A DNA stretch of 64,000 nucleotides, from assembly GCF_011044155.1 (NCBI RefSeq), contig NZ_CP049056.1:3786001-3850000 (forward strand), in the 5' to 3' direction. The notes beneath the pieces were generated by a model that saw only the letters and a program-made list of their open reading frames with translations, was not told the DNA's origin and made no database searches. Position numbers and translations under genes: made by a program. This document shows, one piece after another, positions 17,680 through 26,435 of the stretch (position 1 is its first letter; every line of letters begins with the position of its first letter). Source of the stretch: Pikeienuella piscinae. GTDB lineage: Bacteria; Pseudomonadota; Alphaproteobacteria; Rhodobacterales; Rhodobacteraceae.

Positions 17680-18783
17680 CTAAGGGGCCGCCATACGATC
17701 GCTTCGGGCCGGGAGTTCAGCGAGAAACCGAAGGATCGCCTTCGCCGTCGCCACTGGCGCTTCCTGCTGCACCCAGTGACCGGCGCCGTCGATCAGCGTC
17801 GCGCCGCGCCAATCCGCGCAGGCCGAAGTCTCCATGGCCTCCAGCGCCCCGGGAACCTGCCTGACGCCCCAATCCCGCGCCCCGGCGATGAAGCCGCAGG
17901 GGACTTCGATCCGACGCCCGGCGAAGAGCCTCAGCTCCGCCACGCCGGCGGCGCTGATCGCGCGACGATACCAGTTCAGCCCGCCTTGAAACCCGGTGCG
18001 GCCAAATTCGCCGGCGTAATGCGCCAGGTCCGCCTCATTCATCCAGCTGCACGCCGCGGTCTCGGCCGCGTCGGGCGCCATCGCGGCGACAGTGGCGGCC
18101 ATCCCGACGCCCGCCTCCATCACGTAATAGCGCGGCAGCGCCGCCAGCGATGCGGCGCTCCAGTCCTGAAGCTTGAAGGGGCGGTTGCCGGCCCAGTCGC
18201 CGCTCTTGCAATGGAAATACGCGCGAAGAAACGCCGGCAGGCCTTGCGGCGCCCGCAGCATGTCGTCGTTCGCGCCGGGGTCCGCGAACCAGTGCTGATA
18301 ATGCCGGCGTGGCGGATCTAGCGCGCGAAGCGCGGTGTGAATGTCGGACGCCGTATCGGCGCGCCAGCCGGGCGGCCCGGCGAACGGCGCGCTCATGCAG
18401 AGCGCCGCCCGAAACACGTCGGGCCGGATCAGCGCGCACCAGGCCGCGACGGGCGAGCCGAAATCATGGCCGATCACCGCGTCGACCCGCGCGACTTCCA
18501 GCGCGTGGAGCAGGGCCAGCGCATCACGAACCAGCGCCGGCACGCCAAACCCGGCGAGGTCGGCGTCGTAGCCTGCCTCCGCGCCCGTGGTCCCACCGTA
18601 GCCGCGTTGATCCGGCGCGATCACTCGGTAGCCGGAAGCGGCGAGCTGCGGCATGACATGGCGCCAGCTATAGGCGAGTTCGGGAAAGCCGTGGAGGAGG
18701 AGGAGCGCCGGCGCGCCCGGCTCCCCGGCGCTCAGCACGCGCATCCGTAGCCCGCTCGGCGTCTCGACGAATTCGGTTCTCAT
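17680..18783 (-). CDS. Alpha/beta hydrolase, epoxide-hydrolase-like
   Basis: 367-residue alpha/beta-fold hydrolase. HGFPE (31-35) is the oxyanion motif of epoxide/haloalkane hydrolases; the nucleophile is Asp107 in GHDFGSP, and the catalytic His lies in GAGHWVQQEAP near the C-terminus. An Asp nucleophile argues for epoxide hydrolase or dehalogenase chemistry, not an esterase. Start 18783 follows GGGGAGGAG; an in-frame ATG at 18816 lacks a site. Monocistronic. Substrate not deducible. Confidence 0.85.
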   Translation of the reverse strand: MRTEFVETPSGLRMRVLSAGEPGAPALLLLHGFPELAYSWRHVMPQLAASGYRVIAPDQRGYGGTTGAEAGYDADLAGFGVPALVRDALALLHALEVARVDAVIGHDFGSPVAAWCALIRPDVFRAALCMSAPFAGPPGWRADTASDIHTALRALDPPRRHYQHWFADPGANDDMLRAPQGLPAFLRAYFHCKSGDWAGNRPFKLQDWSAASLAALPRYYVMEAGVGMAATVAAMAPDAAETAACSWMNEADLAHYAGEFGRTGFQGGLNWYRRAISAAGVAELRLFAGRRIEVPCGFIAGARDWGVRQVPGALEAMETSACADWRGATLIDGAGHWVQQEAPVATAKAILRFLAELPARSDRMAAP

Positions 18784-18980
18784 CTCTCTCCTCCCCTGCG
18801 GGGGCATGGTGATCACACGAACGCCGGGATCAACGAAATTCGAGGCCGAACGCGCTCAGGCGGGAATTTATTCTCTGAGGAGTCGCTTTTGGTCCAAATC
18901 GCTCCGATTTGTCGCATCTGGCGCTATGGATTTGGCGCCTGCGAAGCGTAGAACCCTGCAACGCCAAGCGTGGGGTCGAG

Positions 18981-19898
18981 ATGCAGATCTACCTCCCGAT
19001 CGCCGAACTTTCGGTCAACGCCTTTTTCCTTCTGGGTCTGGGCGGGGTGATCGGCTTGCTTTCCGGTCTCTTCGGGGTTGGCGGCGGGTTCCTGATCACG
19101 CCGTTTCTGATTTTCATCGGCATCCCCCCGGCCGTCGCGGTTGCGACCGGCGCGAACCAGATCGTCGCCTCGTCCTTTTCCGGCGTTCTGGCGCATCTGA
19201 GGCGCCGCACGGTCGACATCAAGATGGGGCTGGTGCTTACGATCGGCGGCGCCCTCGGTTCGGTCATCGGCGTCTATGTATTTTCGATCCTGCGCGCGCT
19301 CGGCCAGATCGAGCTGCTCGTCTCGCTCTGTTACGTGGTGTTTCTCGGCATCATCGGCGGGCTGATGTTCATCGAAAGCGTGAACGCGCTTCGGCGCTCC
19401 AAATCCGGCGCGCCGCGCCGGCCGCGAAAGCATCATGGCTGGATCCACGGGCTGCCGTTGAAAATGCGGTTTCGCACCTCAAAGCTCTATATCTCGGCGA
19501 TTCCGCCATTCGTGATCGGGATCGGCGTGGGCGTCCTCGCGGCGATCATGGGCGTCGGGGGCGGGTTCATCATGGTGCCGGCGATGATCTATCTCCTTGG
19601 CATGCCGACGGCGGTCGTGGTCGGCACCTCGCTCTTCCAGATCATCTTCGTCACCGGGCTGACGACATTTCTGCACGCCACCGAGAACCATACGGTGGAC
19701 GCGCCCCTCGCGGTTCTCCTTCTTCTCGGCGGCGTCGTCGGGGCGCAGTTCGGCGCCCAGCTTGGCGTCAGGATGAAAGGCGAGCAGCTGCGCATCCTCC
19801 TTGCGGTGATGGTGCTGGCGGTCTGCTTCAAACTTGGTTTCGACCTGATTGCGCGTCCCTCGGAGTTGTTCTCCATCGGCGGTGTGGTCGTGGGATGA
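18981..19898 (+). CDS. TauE/SafE (TSUP) family permease
   Basis: 305-residue membrane protein of the sulfite exporter TauE/SafE family. Two homologous halves each carry the family glycine motif: SGLFGVGGGFLITP and AAIMGVGGGFIMVP. A charged cytoplasmic loop (RRSKSGAPRRPRKHH) separates them. ATG 18981 is used since upstream in-frame residues are not hydrophobic. It overlaps the next gene by 4 nt; this permease plus TIGR02186 pairing is typical of Rhodobacterales, so the two probably work together. The transported anion is unproven. Confidence 0.88.
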   Translation: MQIYLPIAELSVNAFFLLGLGGVIGLLSGLFGVGGGFLITPFLIFIGIPPAVAVATGANQIVASSFSGVLAHLRRRTVDIKMGLVLTIGGALGSVIGVYVFSILRALGQIELLVSLCYVVFLGIIGGLMFIESVNALRRSKSGAPRRPRKHHGWIHGLPLKMRFRTSKLYISAIPPFVIGIGVGVLAAIMGVGGGFIMVPAMIYLLGMPTAVVVGTSLFQIIFVTGLTTFLHATENHTVDAPLAVLLLLGGVVGAQFGAQLGVRMKGEQLRILLAVMVLAVCFKLGFDLIARPSELFSIGGVVVG

Positions 19899-20680
19899 TC
19901 AGACTACGCCATCTTCTCGCGATTCTCGTCGCAACGGTCTGTTCGGCGGCCTCGGCGGAGCAATCTCCGAACGAACGGGTGATCGCAGCGCTCAGCCAGA
20001 ACGCGGTCGGCATCACCGCGGATTTCACCGGCTCGGAGATTTTCGTCTTTGGCGCGATCGGGCGCGACCGATTCCCGGACGCGCGTGACGACAACCTCAA
20101 TGTCATCGTCACTGTCTCGGGGCCGAAGGAGCGGGTGACGATTCGCAAGAAAAGCCGTGAACTCGGAATATGGATCAACACTCAGAGCGTCGAGATTGAC
20201 GAAGCGCCGAGCTTTTACGCCGTTGCGACCACCGGCCCGCTGGACGAGATCCTCTCGGACACCGACGATCTGCGCTACCGGATCAGCGTCGACCGCGCCG
20301 TGCGCCTGGTCGGGGAGGCCGGCAATGTCGACCGCCCGGAGGATTTTCGTGAAGCGGTGATCCGGCTCAATCGCGCCTCCGGCGTGTATTTCGAGAACAT
20401 CGGCGATATCGAGATGATCGAAAGGACGCTTTTCAACACGCATTTCGAACTTCCCTCGAACATCGTCGAAGGCGATTACGTGGCGCGCGTCTATCTGCTT
20501 CGGAACCGCGCGGTGGTGGACATGTTCGCCACCGCCATCGAGGTGAGGAAAGTGGGGATCGAGCGCTGGATCTATTCCCTCGCGCATGAGCGCGCGGAGA
20601 TCTACGGGCTTCTCTCGATCCTTGTGGCGCTCCTCGCAGGCTGGGGCGCGTCGGAGGCGTTTCGCCTGCTTCGGCGTTGA
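19895..20680 (+). CDS. TIGR02186/Alph_Pro_TM putative transmembrane protein
   Basis: 261 residues: signal peptide 1-21 (ending ASAEQ), a periplasmic beta-rich region (ALSQNAVGITADFTGSEIFVFGAI; FPDARDDNLNVIVTVSGP) and one C-terminal TM helix near 238-256. This matches the alphaproteobacterial TIGR02186 family, usually adjacent to a TauE/SafE permease as here (4-nt overlap, ATGA). Function unknown; a periplasmic accessory of the permease is a plausible inference. Confidence 0.85.
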   Translation: MIRLRHLLAILVATVCSAASAEQSPNERVIAALSQNAVGITADFTGSEIFVFGAIGRDRFPDARDDNLNVIVTVSGPKERVTIRKKSRELGIWINTQSVEIDEAPSFYAVATTGPLDEILSDTDDLRYRISVDRAVRLVGEAGNVDRPEDFREAVIRLNRASGVYFENIGDIEMIERTLFNTHFELPSNIVEGDYVARVYLLRNRAVVDMFATAIEVRKVGIERWIYSLAHERAEIYGLLSILVALLAGWGASEAFRLLRR

Positions 20681-20759
20681 CTTTTCGGCGGAATTGGCTT
20701 CATTGAGACTATTGTTTCGAAACATGCGCCGCCATTCACTCGGCGTCAGGGACACATCG

Positions 20760-21656
20760 ATGCTCGCCGCTCTTCGCGCCGAAACCCCGACATGGGCGGC
20801 GCTCACAACATGTTATGCACTGTTCGTCGGTCTAACGCTGGCGGCGCCGGAAATCCCGTACGGGTTGGCCTATTTCGCGCTTGCGATCGTGATCGCCTTT
20901 CACTCGTCGCTCCAGCATGAGGCGATCCATGGCCATCCCACGCCCTGGCCCGCCGCGAACGAGGCGCTGGTCTGCCTCCCGCTCAACCTCGTCTATCCGT
21001 ACCGGCGCTACCGCGACACCCATCTCTCGCATCACCTCGACGCGCGGCTGACCGATCCTTATGACGACCCGGAAAGCTGGTACCTCGATCCCGAAGCCTG
21101 GGTCCGCCATCCGTGGTGGCTGAAGCGCCTGCTGGTTGTGAACAACGCCGCGATCGGCAGGATGCTGATCGGTCCCGCGTTGGGTTTCATCCGCTTTTTC
21201 GCCGCCGATGCGCGGCGCGCGGCGTCCGGCGACAGGGGGGTGATCGCGGCATGGGCGCTGCATGGCGCCGGTCTGGTTTTTCTCATCGCTTGGCTCCGCT
21301 TCGCTGGCGTCTCGCCCTGGGGCTATGCGCTGGCCGCCTATGGCGGGCTCTCGCTTATCAGTCTCAGGAGCTTTCTCGAACATCGCGCCGACGAACGGGT
21401 GAGCGGGCGCTCCGTGATCGTCGAGGATCGCGGGCCGCTCGCCCTTCTCTTTCTCAACAATAACCTCCACGCGGTGCATCACGCCCATCCCGGCATCCCA
21501 TGGGCGGCGCTGCCGAAGTATTATCGCGCACATCGTGAACGCTTCGTCGCGCTCAACGGCGGCTATGTCTTCCGCTCCTACCGCGAAGTGCTGGCTCGCC
21601 ACGCGTTCCGGCCGAAAGAGCCGCCGGCGCATCCCTTGATGGGGCCGCGCCCTTGA
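20760..21656 (+). CDS. Membrane fatty-acid desaturase family protein
   Basis: 298-residue integral-membrane di-iron desaturase/hydroxylase-like protein. The three histidine boxes are complete: HEAIHGH (53-59), HLSHH (98-102) and HAVHHAH in the C-terminal third, with hydrophobic helices between. Start ATG 20760 (AGGGA ahead) is preferred; ATG 20724 in frame would add 12 residues. Its stop overlaps the TTG start of the PhnD-like gene. Substrate uncertain (fatty acid, carotenoid or other lipid). Confidence 0.85.
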   Translation: MLAALRAETPTWAALTTCYALFVGLTLAAPEIPYGLAYFALAIVIAFHSSLQHEAIHGHPTPWPAANEALVCLPLNLVYPYRRYRDTHLSHHLDARLTDPYDDPESWYLDPEAWVRHPWWLKRLLVVNNAAIGRMLIGPALGFIRFFAADARRAASGDRGVIAAWALHGAGLVFLIAWLRFAGVSPWGYALAAYGGLSLISLRSFLEHRADERVSGRSVIVEDRGPLALLFLNNNLHAVHHAHPGIPWAALPKYYRAHRERFVALNGGYVFRSYREVLARHAFRPKEPPAHPLMGPRP

Positions 21657-22417
21657 TTGCGGCGTTGCCGATGTATGACTGGCCAGAGGTTCGCGCCGCG
21701 ACCGATACGCTCTGGTCGCTGATCCGCGAGCGGCTTCGCGCCGCCGCGTTCCCGGCGCCGGAGGTGCTTTCCCGGCCAGACAATCTATGGCTGCACTGGC
21801 GCGAGCCTGCTCTCCTCCTGTCGCAGACCTGTGGACTTCCCTACGCGGCGCAACTTGCCGGCGCGGTGTCTCTGGTGGGTGCGCCGAGTTACGATCTGCC
21901 CGGCTGCCCGCCCGGTTTCTATCGGAGCGAAATCCTCGTGCGCGCGGACGACCCTGTGGCGGATGTGGATGCGCTGAAGGGCGGTCGTTTCGCCCGCAAC
22001 GGGCGGGAAAGCCAGTCCGGGCACGCGGCGTTCGCGGCGGCTTTCGGGCCGCCGGAAGCGTACTTCAGCGAGATTGTCGAGGCTGGCGCGCATCGCGCCT
22101 CGATCCGCGCCGTCGCTGAAGGTCGCGCAGACGCCGCGTCGGTCGACGCCGTGTCCTGGCGTCTCGCCAGGGCGCACGAACCCGCTTCAGCCCGGTTGAG
22201 GGTTCTCGCATCGACACCCCCAACGCCCGGCCTGCCGCTGATCACCGGGAAGCGATCATCGTCTGAGGTTCAGGAAATCGCGAAAGCGGTCGACGCCGCC
22301 ATAGCGGAACTGCCCGACGCATGCCGGGCGACGCTCTTTCTCAATGGTTTCGAGTATTTGGCGCCGGCCGACTACGCGCCCCTCGCGGCCGGATGGCCTT
22401 CGACCGCCGAGGCCTGA
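21653..22417 (+). CDS. PhnD-like substrate-binding-fold protein without signal peptide
   Basis: 254-residue protein resembling the PhnD/SsuA/transferrin periplasmic-binding fold: LVGAPSYDLPGCPPGFYRSEILVRADDPV, then LKGGRFARNGRESQSGHAAFAAAF and VAEGRADAASVDAVSWRLA. True ABC binding proteins carry a signal peptide; this one starts MIAALPMYDWPEVRAATD, so it is predicted cytoplasmic. No ABC permease or ATPase gene is near. The TTG start overlaps the desaturase stop (TTGA), implying co-translation. Role unknown. Confidence 0.75.
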   Translation: MIAALPMYDWPEVRAATDTLWSLIRERLRAAAFPAPEVLSRPDNLWLHWREPALLLSQTCGLPYAAQLAGAVSLVGAPSYDLPGCPPGFYRSEILVRADDPVADVDALKGGRFARNGRESQSGHAAFAAAFGPPEAYFSEIVEAGAHRASIRAVAEGRADAASVDAVSWRLARAHEPASARLRVLASTPPTPGLPLITGKRSSSEVQEIAKAVDAAIAELPDACRATLFLNGFEYLAPADYAPLAAGWPSTAEA

Positions 22418-22464
22418 ACGGCTTTCGGTCTGACGCCGGATCCTCCAGCTGTGCGTTTCGCCGC

Positions 22465-22644
22465 CTAGCGGGCGCGCCGTTTCCAGAAGAAGAATAGCCC
22501 CTCAAACCCGATTGCGAGCGTGAGAAGCAACAACACCAACTGCGGGTCGCTCCGCTCGCCCAGCAATGTCTCTGGTGACGGGTGGGCGAGGAACAGAACA
22601 AACGCGCTCACCAACACCGCGACGGATACGACTTCGTGTCTCAT
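22465..22644 (-). CDS. Small two-TM protein under a sigma-54 promoter
   Basis: 59-residue protein: TM helix at about 6-21, a 15-residue loop (AHPSPETLLGERSDP), a second TM helix at about 34-54 and a basic end (WKRRAR). Not recognised. A longer in-frame ATG at 22704 lies inside the -24 element of the promoter at 22689-22703, so ATG 22644 is the sensible start; GTGGGG is about 10 nt upstream. The leader would be about 33 nt. Shared promoter architecture with the VPLPA-CTERM gene near 46.6 kb suggests a joint function. Confidence 0.6.
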   Translation of the reverse strand: MRHEVVSVAVLVSAFVLFLAHPSPETLLGERSDPQLVLLLLTLAIGFEGLFFFWKRRAR

Positions 22645-22688
22645 GCCATGCACCCCACTGGAACAGTTCACCTTACCGCTTTTGGAAC

Positions 22689-22703
22689 GCAAGTCGCGTG
22701 CCA
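22689..22703 (-). promoter_or_regulatory. Sigma-54 (RpoN) -24/-12 promoter
   Basis: On the minus strand the sequence reads TGGCACG-CGAC-TTGC, a perfect match to the sigma-54 consensus TGGCACG-N4-TTGC with GG and GC ten bases apart. It points at the small two-TM gene; the predicted start site is near 22677. Confidence 0.85.
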
Positions 22704-22823
22704 TTCAACACAAGCGCGAGTGAGATCGCGGTCATTAAATCATAAGAAATTGAAATAAAAAGATTATTTAGGGCCGCGGGGTCAGTCTCAGAGCGGGTGT
22801 GCGTACGTGCATTTCGCAGCCCA

Positions 22824-22874
22824 GGCGATTTTCAGTTTGCGAATCTTCGCAGTTTGCAATTTGGAAATGCGAAG
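22824..22874 (-). promoter_or_regulatory. Putative upstream activator site (TTTGC/TGCGAA repeats)
   Basis: Plus-strand repeats TTTGCGAAT (22836), CTTCGCA (22845), TTTGCAA (22853) and AAATGCGAAG (22865) form inverted half-sites; CTTCGCA and TGCGAAG are exact reverse complements. They lie 133-170 bp upstream of the -24 element, the usual place for a sigma-54 activator. A strongly AT-rich stretch (about 22733-22770) between site and promoter could be a bend or IHF region. The rest of 22645-23002 shows no gene. Confidence 0.6.
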
Positions 22875-23002
22875 CGCCGCGCTTGGCGCCGGGAGCGGCG
22901 CTCGATCTGCCGCGACAGGCGCCGGTTCGGACCAGCTGCATCCCGCAGACGGAGGCGCAAGGGGGCGTTGACAGCGACGCGCGGCGGGCGCATTTCCGCC
23001 GC

Positions 23003-24196
23003 ATGAAAAACGATCACCGCTCCGTCACCCGCCGCTCATCCGCTCCCGTTTCGGTTTCGCGCCCGGTTTCGTCTCCGATCCATACGTCGGTGGTCTACCG
23101 GTCCACGGACGCGGACGAGCTCGATTCGCAATATGAGGGGCGGCTCAAGGGCTACACCTATTCGCGAGAGGGGCACCCGAACGCCACCATCATCGCGGAG
23201 AAAATCGACTGGCTCGAAGGCGTCAAGCCGGAATGGGGCGGCGGCGTCGTCACCGGCTCCGGCATGGCGGCGGTCTCCACCATGCTGCTCGGGCTGCTGG
23301 AGAAGGGCGACCATATCGTCGCGGGCGACCAGCTTTACGGCCGCTCGCTCAGGCTGATGACCGACGATCTGCTGCGGCTCGGCTTCGAGGTGGATCTCGC
23401 CGATCCGACCGATGCGGCGGCGGTGAAGGCGGCGATCCGGCCGGAGACGAAGCTGATCCTGGTGGAGACCGTCTCCAACCCCACGCTCCGCGTTGCGGAC
23501 ATGGCCGGGATCGCGGCGGCGGCGAAGGCGGCCGGCATTTTGCTCGCGGTCGATAACACTTTCACCACGCCGCGCGGCTGGAAGCCGTTCGAGAACGGCG
23601 CGGATATCGTCATCCATTCGCTGACCAAGCTTCTCTCCGGGCATTCCGATTCGATGCTCGGCTATGTCGCAGCGCGGGATGCGGCGATGAACAAGGCGCT
23701 CTACGACGCCGCCGTCACATGGGGATTCACGCCTTCGCCCTTCGACTGCTGGCTGGCGGAGCGCGGTATCGCGACGTTCGAGCTGCGCTACGACAGGGCG
23801 GAGGCGACCGCCGCGCGGCTCGCGGACGCGCTCGGCGGGATGAAGGGGGTGAAACGCGTGCTTTACCCCGGCCGCGCCGATCACCCGGACCACAACCGCG
23901 CCGGCGACCTGCTGAAGGGGCGGTTCGGCAACATGGTCTCCTTCACGCTCGATGGCGGGCGTGAAGTGGTGAACAGGTTTCTGCGCGCGGCCGAACATAT
24001 CCCCTTCGCGCCGACTTTGGGTGATGTTGGTACCACGCTATCCCACCCCGCGTCGTCCTCGCATCGCGCGCTCGCCGCCGAACGGCGCGCGGCGATTGGC
24101 ATCGAGGAGGGGTTCATCCGGGTTTCGGTCGGGATCGAGGACCCGGATCAACTGATCGGTGAGATCGAGGCCGCGGTCGCAGCCTCCCGCGCCTAA
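23003..24196 (+). CDS. Cys/Met-metabolism PLP enzyme (cystathionine beta/gamma-lyase type)
   Basis: 397-residue fold-type I PLP enzyme of the MetB/MetC family. It has YTYSREGHPNATIIAEKIDWLEG, GSGMAAVSTMLLGLL, DQLYGRS, the cofactor Asp in AVDNTFTTP and the Schiff-base Lys209 in HSLTKLLSGHSD; FAPTLGDVGTTLSHPASSSHRAL near the end is typical. ATG 23003 is chosen since upstream in-frame codons cross the activator repeats. The family covers cystathionine gamma-synthase, both cystathionine lyases and methionine gamma-lyase; sequence alone does not separate them. Confidence 0.88.
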   Translation: MKNDHRSVTRRSSAPVSVSRPVSSPIHTSVVYRSTDADELDSQYEGRLKGYTYSREGHPNATIIAEKIDWLEGVKPEWGGGVVTGSGMAAVSTMLLGLLEKGDHIVAGDQLYGRSLRLMTDDLLRLGFEVDLADPTDAAAVKAAIRPETKLILVETVSNPTLRVADMAGIAAAAKAAGILLAVDNTFTTPRGWKPFENGADIVIHSLTKLLSGHSDSMLGYVAARDAAMNKALYDAAVTWGFTPSPFDCWLAERGIATFELRYDRAEATAARLADALGGMKGVKRVLYPGRADHPDHNRAGDLLKGRFGNMVSFTLDGGREVVNRFLRAAEHIPFAPTLGDVGTTLSHPASSSHRALAAERRAAIGIEEGFIRVSVGIEDPDQLIGEIEAAVAASRA

Positions 24197-24951
24197 GCTG
24201 CGGCGCCCGGGGGCGCCTGGCGGAAAAGCCGGCCCGGCGCCCCCGGCGCGGGCGCCACCCCGGCGAGGGAGAGAAGCCGCCAGCAGAACGCTAGGTTGCT
24301 GGTCATCACCGGCTTTCCGAGCTGCGACTCGGCCTCTTCGATGATCCCGAAACCGCGGATATTGGTGCAGGCGACGAAGACCGCGTCGACATCCGCCGCC
24401 ACGCCGACTTTCAGCGCGGCCTTCAGCGTCGAGGCCTCGGTGATCCGCGCGACCACTGCGTCCTTCTCCTCTTCGAAGGTTCCGAATGCGGCGATTTCGA
24501 TTCCCGCCGCCTCAAGCGCGCGTCTGAGGGCGGCGGACACCTCCGGCAAATAGGGCGTCACGAAGCCGAGCCGTCCGACGCCGAGCGCCGCGCAGGCTTC
24601 GATGGTCGCCGTCATCGGGTCCGCGACGCCGACGTCCGGATGCGGGCCCCGGATCAGCGCCGCGACCCGCTCCGCGCCGATTACGGTCGCTCCGGAGGTG
24701 CAGCCATAGCCGATCGCGCCATACGGCCGTCGTGGCAAGAGCCCGGCGGCGCGCGGCAGGTCCTTCGCCATCCGCGCCAGGGTCTCCGGCGTCACCTCGG
24801 GCGCGAAGGGGATGCGCGCGTGATAGAGCGCGACGCTCGGCGGGATCAGCGAAGCGATTTCCGGCTCCAGCGTCTCGTCGGTTTCAAGGACGATCAGGCC
24901 GATCGCGCCGCCCGCGCCCGCGCCTTCGTCGGTCTCGAACTCGAGCTTCAT
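24193..24951 (-). CDS. Asp/Glu racemase-maleate isomerase family protein
   Basis: 252-residue enzyme of the Asp/Glu/hydantoin racemase superfamily (maleate cis-trans isomerase, arylmalonate decarboxylase, EutA). Two catalytic cysteines are in place: Cys84 in GYGCTSG and Cys195 in VACTNIRG. It follows the M24 peptidase gene by 11 bp. In ectoine-utilisation clusters EutA and the M24 hydrolase DoeA/EutD are neighbours, but the remaining eut/ueh genes are absent here, so this assignment stays tentative. Confidence 0.8.
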   Translation of the reverse strand: MKLEFETDEGAGAGGAIGLIVLETDETLEPEIASLIPPSVALYHARIPFAPEVTPETLARMAKDLPRAAGLLPRRPYGAIGYGCTSGATVIGAERVAALIRGPHPDVGVADPMTATIEACAALGVGRLGFVTPYLPEVSAALRRALEAAGIEIAAFGTFEEEKDAVVARITEASTLKAALKVGVAADVDAVFVACTNIRGFGIIEEAESQLGKPVMTSNLAFCWRLLSLAGVAPAPGAPGRLFRQAPPGAAA

Positions 24952-24962
24952 GATGGGCCTCC

Positions 24963-26081
24963 TCAGATGACCGGCAGTTCCGGCGCCGCGCGATGCGTCA
25001 GTAGCCGCGGCTTGTCCTCGGTGACAAGGATGTTCTCCTCCTGCACCAAGATCGCGCCCGCCGCGACCTCGATCGAGGGCTCCAGCGTCAGCACCATGCC
25101 CGGAAGGAGCCGGGTCTTGTCGAACGGTGCGAGCGAAGGCGGTTCCGTCAGCTGCATGCCGAGCCCGTGTCCGTAACGCCCTACCGCGCCGCCCGCCGGC
25201 GCGCCGAGCGCGTCGCGCATGGCGCGCCAGAGCTCCGCCGCGGTCGCGCCCGGCCGCGCGGCGGCCAGGCCAGCCTCGGTCGCCGCATCAAGCCGGCGAT
25301 AGGCGCGCTTCACCGCGTCGCCGGCCCGGCCGATAGCGAAATTGCGGTCGAAATCGCAGAAATAGCCGTCGCGCGCGGCGCCGGTGTCCAGCATCAACAC
25401 GTCCCCCTCCCGGAGTTCATCGTCGCCCGGCGGCGAGATCACATCGGCGTAACCTTCCGGCCCCTTGCCGCCGACCAGATAGGAGACATCTTCAGCCCCT
25501 TCCTCCATGAGCGCGATGCGGAAATCGCGGAACGCCTCACGCATTGTCAGACCCTTCCGAAAGAGCGCCGGCGCCCGCGCGAAACCAGCGGAGCCGATTT
25601 CACAGATCGCCGCGATCTTCTCCTGCTCGGCGTCGGATTTCACCATCCGAAGCGAGCGGATCAGAGGCGTCGCGTCTTCGAATTCGGCGCCGAGCCGGCG
25701 AAAATCGGCGAGCGGCATCCGCAGCGCGCTTTCCGGACCCATCGGCAACCCGATGCGCCCAAAGGGCGCAAGCGCCTCCCGAAGCAGGCTCACGCCCTCA
25801 TCTTCGGGTCGCGGCGCCGGCCAGGTCTTGATTTCGCCGACCCAGGACGAAGCCATCAGCGCGGCGCCGATCGCAGGGATCACCGCGACCGGGCGTGCGC
25901 CGCGCGGCAGGACCAGGAACCAGGGCCGCGTAGGGCTGCGCCAGAAAGCGGTGCGAAAACCGGTGAAATAGCGGATTTCCGCTTCGGTGGTGAAAAGCAG
26001 CGCGTCAAGGCCGGCGGCGGCCATGGCGGTGGACGCGCGCTCCGCCCGCGCTTCGAACTCCGCTGGCTGGAAATCAGCCAT
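24963..26081 (-). CDS. M24 family metallopeptidase (Xaa-Pro/ectoine-hydrolase-like)
   Basis: 372-residue creatinase/prolidase-type enzyme. The N-domain is MADFQPAEFEARAERA...; the catalytic pita-bread domain has all five metal ligands: Asp in LMLDTG, Asp in FCDFDR, His in YGHGLGM, Glu in TLEPSI and Glu in VQEEN. Start ATG 26081 was chosen since upstream in-frame residues are not conserved-looking. Shares an operon with the racemase-like gene. Proline dipeptidase or DoeA-like ring opening of ectoine are both possible. Confidence 0.85.
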   Translation of the reverse strand: MADFQPAEFEARAERASTAMAAAGLDALLFTTEAEIRYFTGFRTAFWRSPTRPWFLVLPRGARPVAVIPAIGAALMASSWVGEIKTWPAPRPEDEGVSLLREALAPFGRIGLPMGPESALRMPLADFRRLGAEFEDATPLIRSLRMVKSDAEQEKIAAICEIGSAGFARAPALFRKGLTMREAFRDFRIALMEEGAEDVSYLVGGKGPEGYADVISPPGDDELREGDVLMLDTGAARDGYFCDFDRNFAIGRAGDAVKRAYRRLDAATEAGLAAARPGATAAELWRAMRDALGAPAGGAVGRYGHGLGMQLTEPPSLAPFDKTRLLPGMVLTLEPSIEVAAGAILVQEENILVTEDKPRLLTHRAAPELPVI

Positions 26082-26435
26082 GGCTCGCGGCCGCGGCGGG
26101 GCCCGTTTCGCCGTCGTCGCGGGGACAATCGCCCATGAACGCCATCGCGTCCTCATCTGTTCGCCGCAGGAACGCCGCACGAAGGGTTATCATTCGCCGA
26201 TCCAACCGGGAACCCGCGATCATTCCACGCGCCATCCCCGCGCCGACGCCACGCGGCGCCGCCTGGGCCGAGACCGACCCGAAGGCGGCGCCCCATGCCG
26301 GTGACGCGAATGGCGTGGCGCCGGCGCAGGCGGGAGAGGGGCCGGGTGGTTTCGCGCGCCAGCGCGTCCGGCTTCGAGGCCCCTCGCTCTCTGCGGCTTT
26401 TGTGCTAGATAGCGTCGGAATGCGGGAGACTGCCG
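26082..26435. other. Divergent intergenic region without a supported gene
   Basis: 354 bp between the starts of the M24 peptidase and enoyl-CoA hydratase genes. A perfect inverted repeat, GGCGCCGCC (26255-26263) and GGCGGCGCC (26284-26292), lies near the middle. Open frames through it have low-complexity Ala/Arg/Pro-rich products and no start site. Both divergent promoters must lie here, but no clear -35/-10 pair was seen. Confidence 0.5.

Noticed and set aside
22645-22704. Longer start (MARDLR...) for the small two-TM gene
   Set aside because: Its ATG is inside the -24 element, so it would not be transcribed from the sigma-54 promoter, and no ribosome site precedes it.
24193-26081. Naming the pair eutA and doeA
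   Set aside because: Other ectoine genes are missing and both belong to broad families, so the symbols would overstate the evidence.
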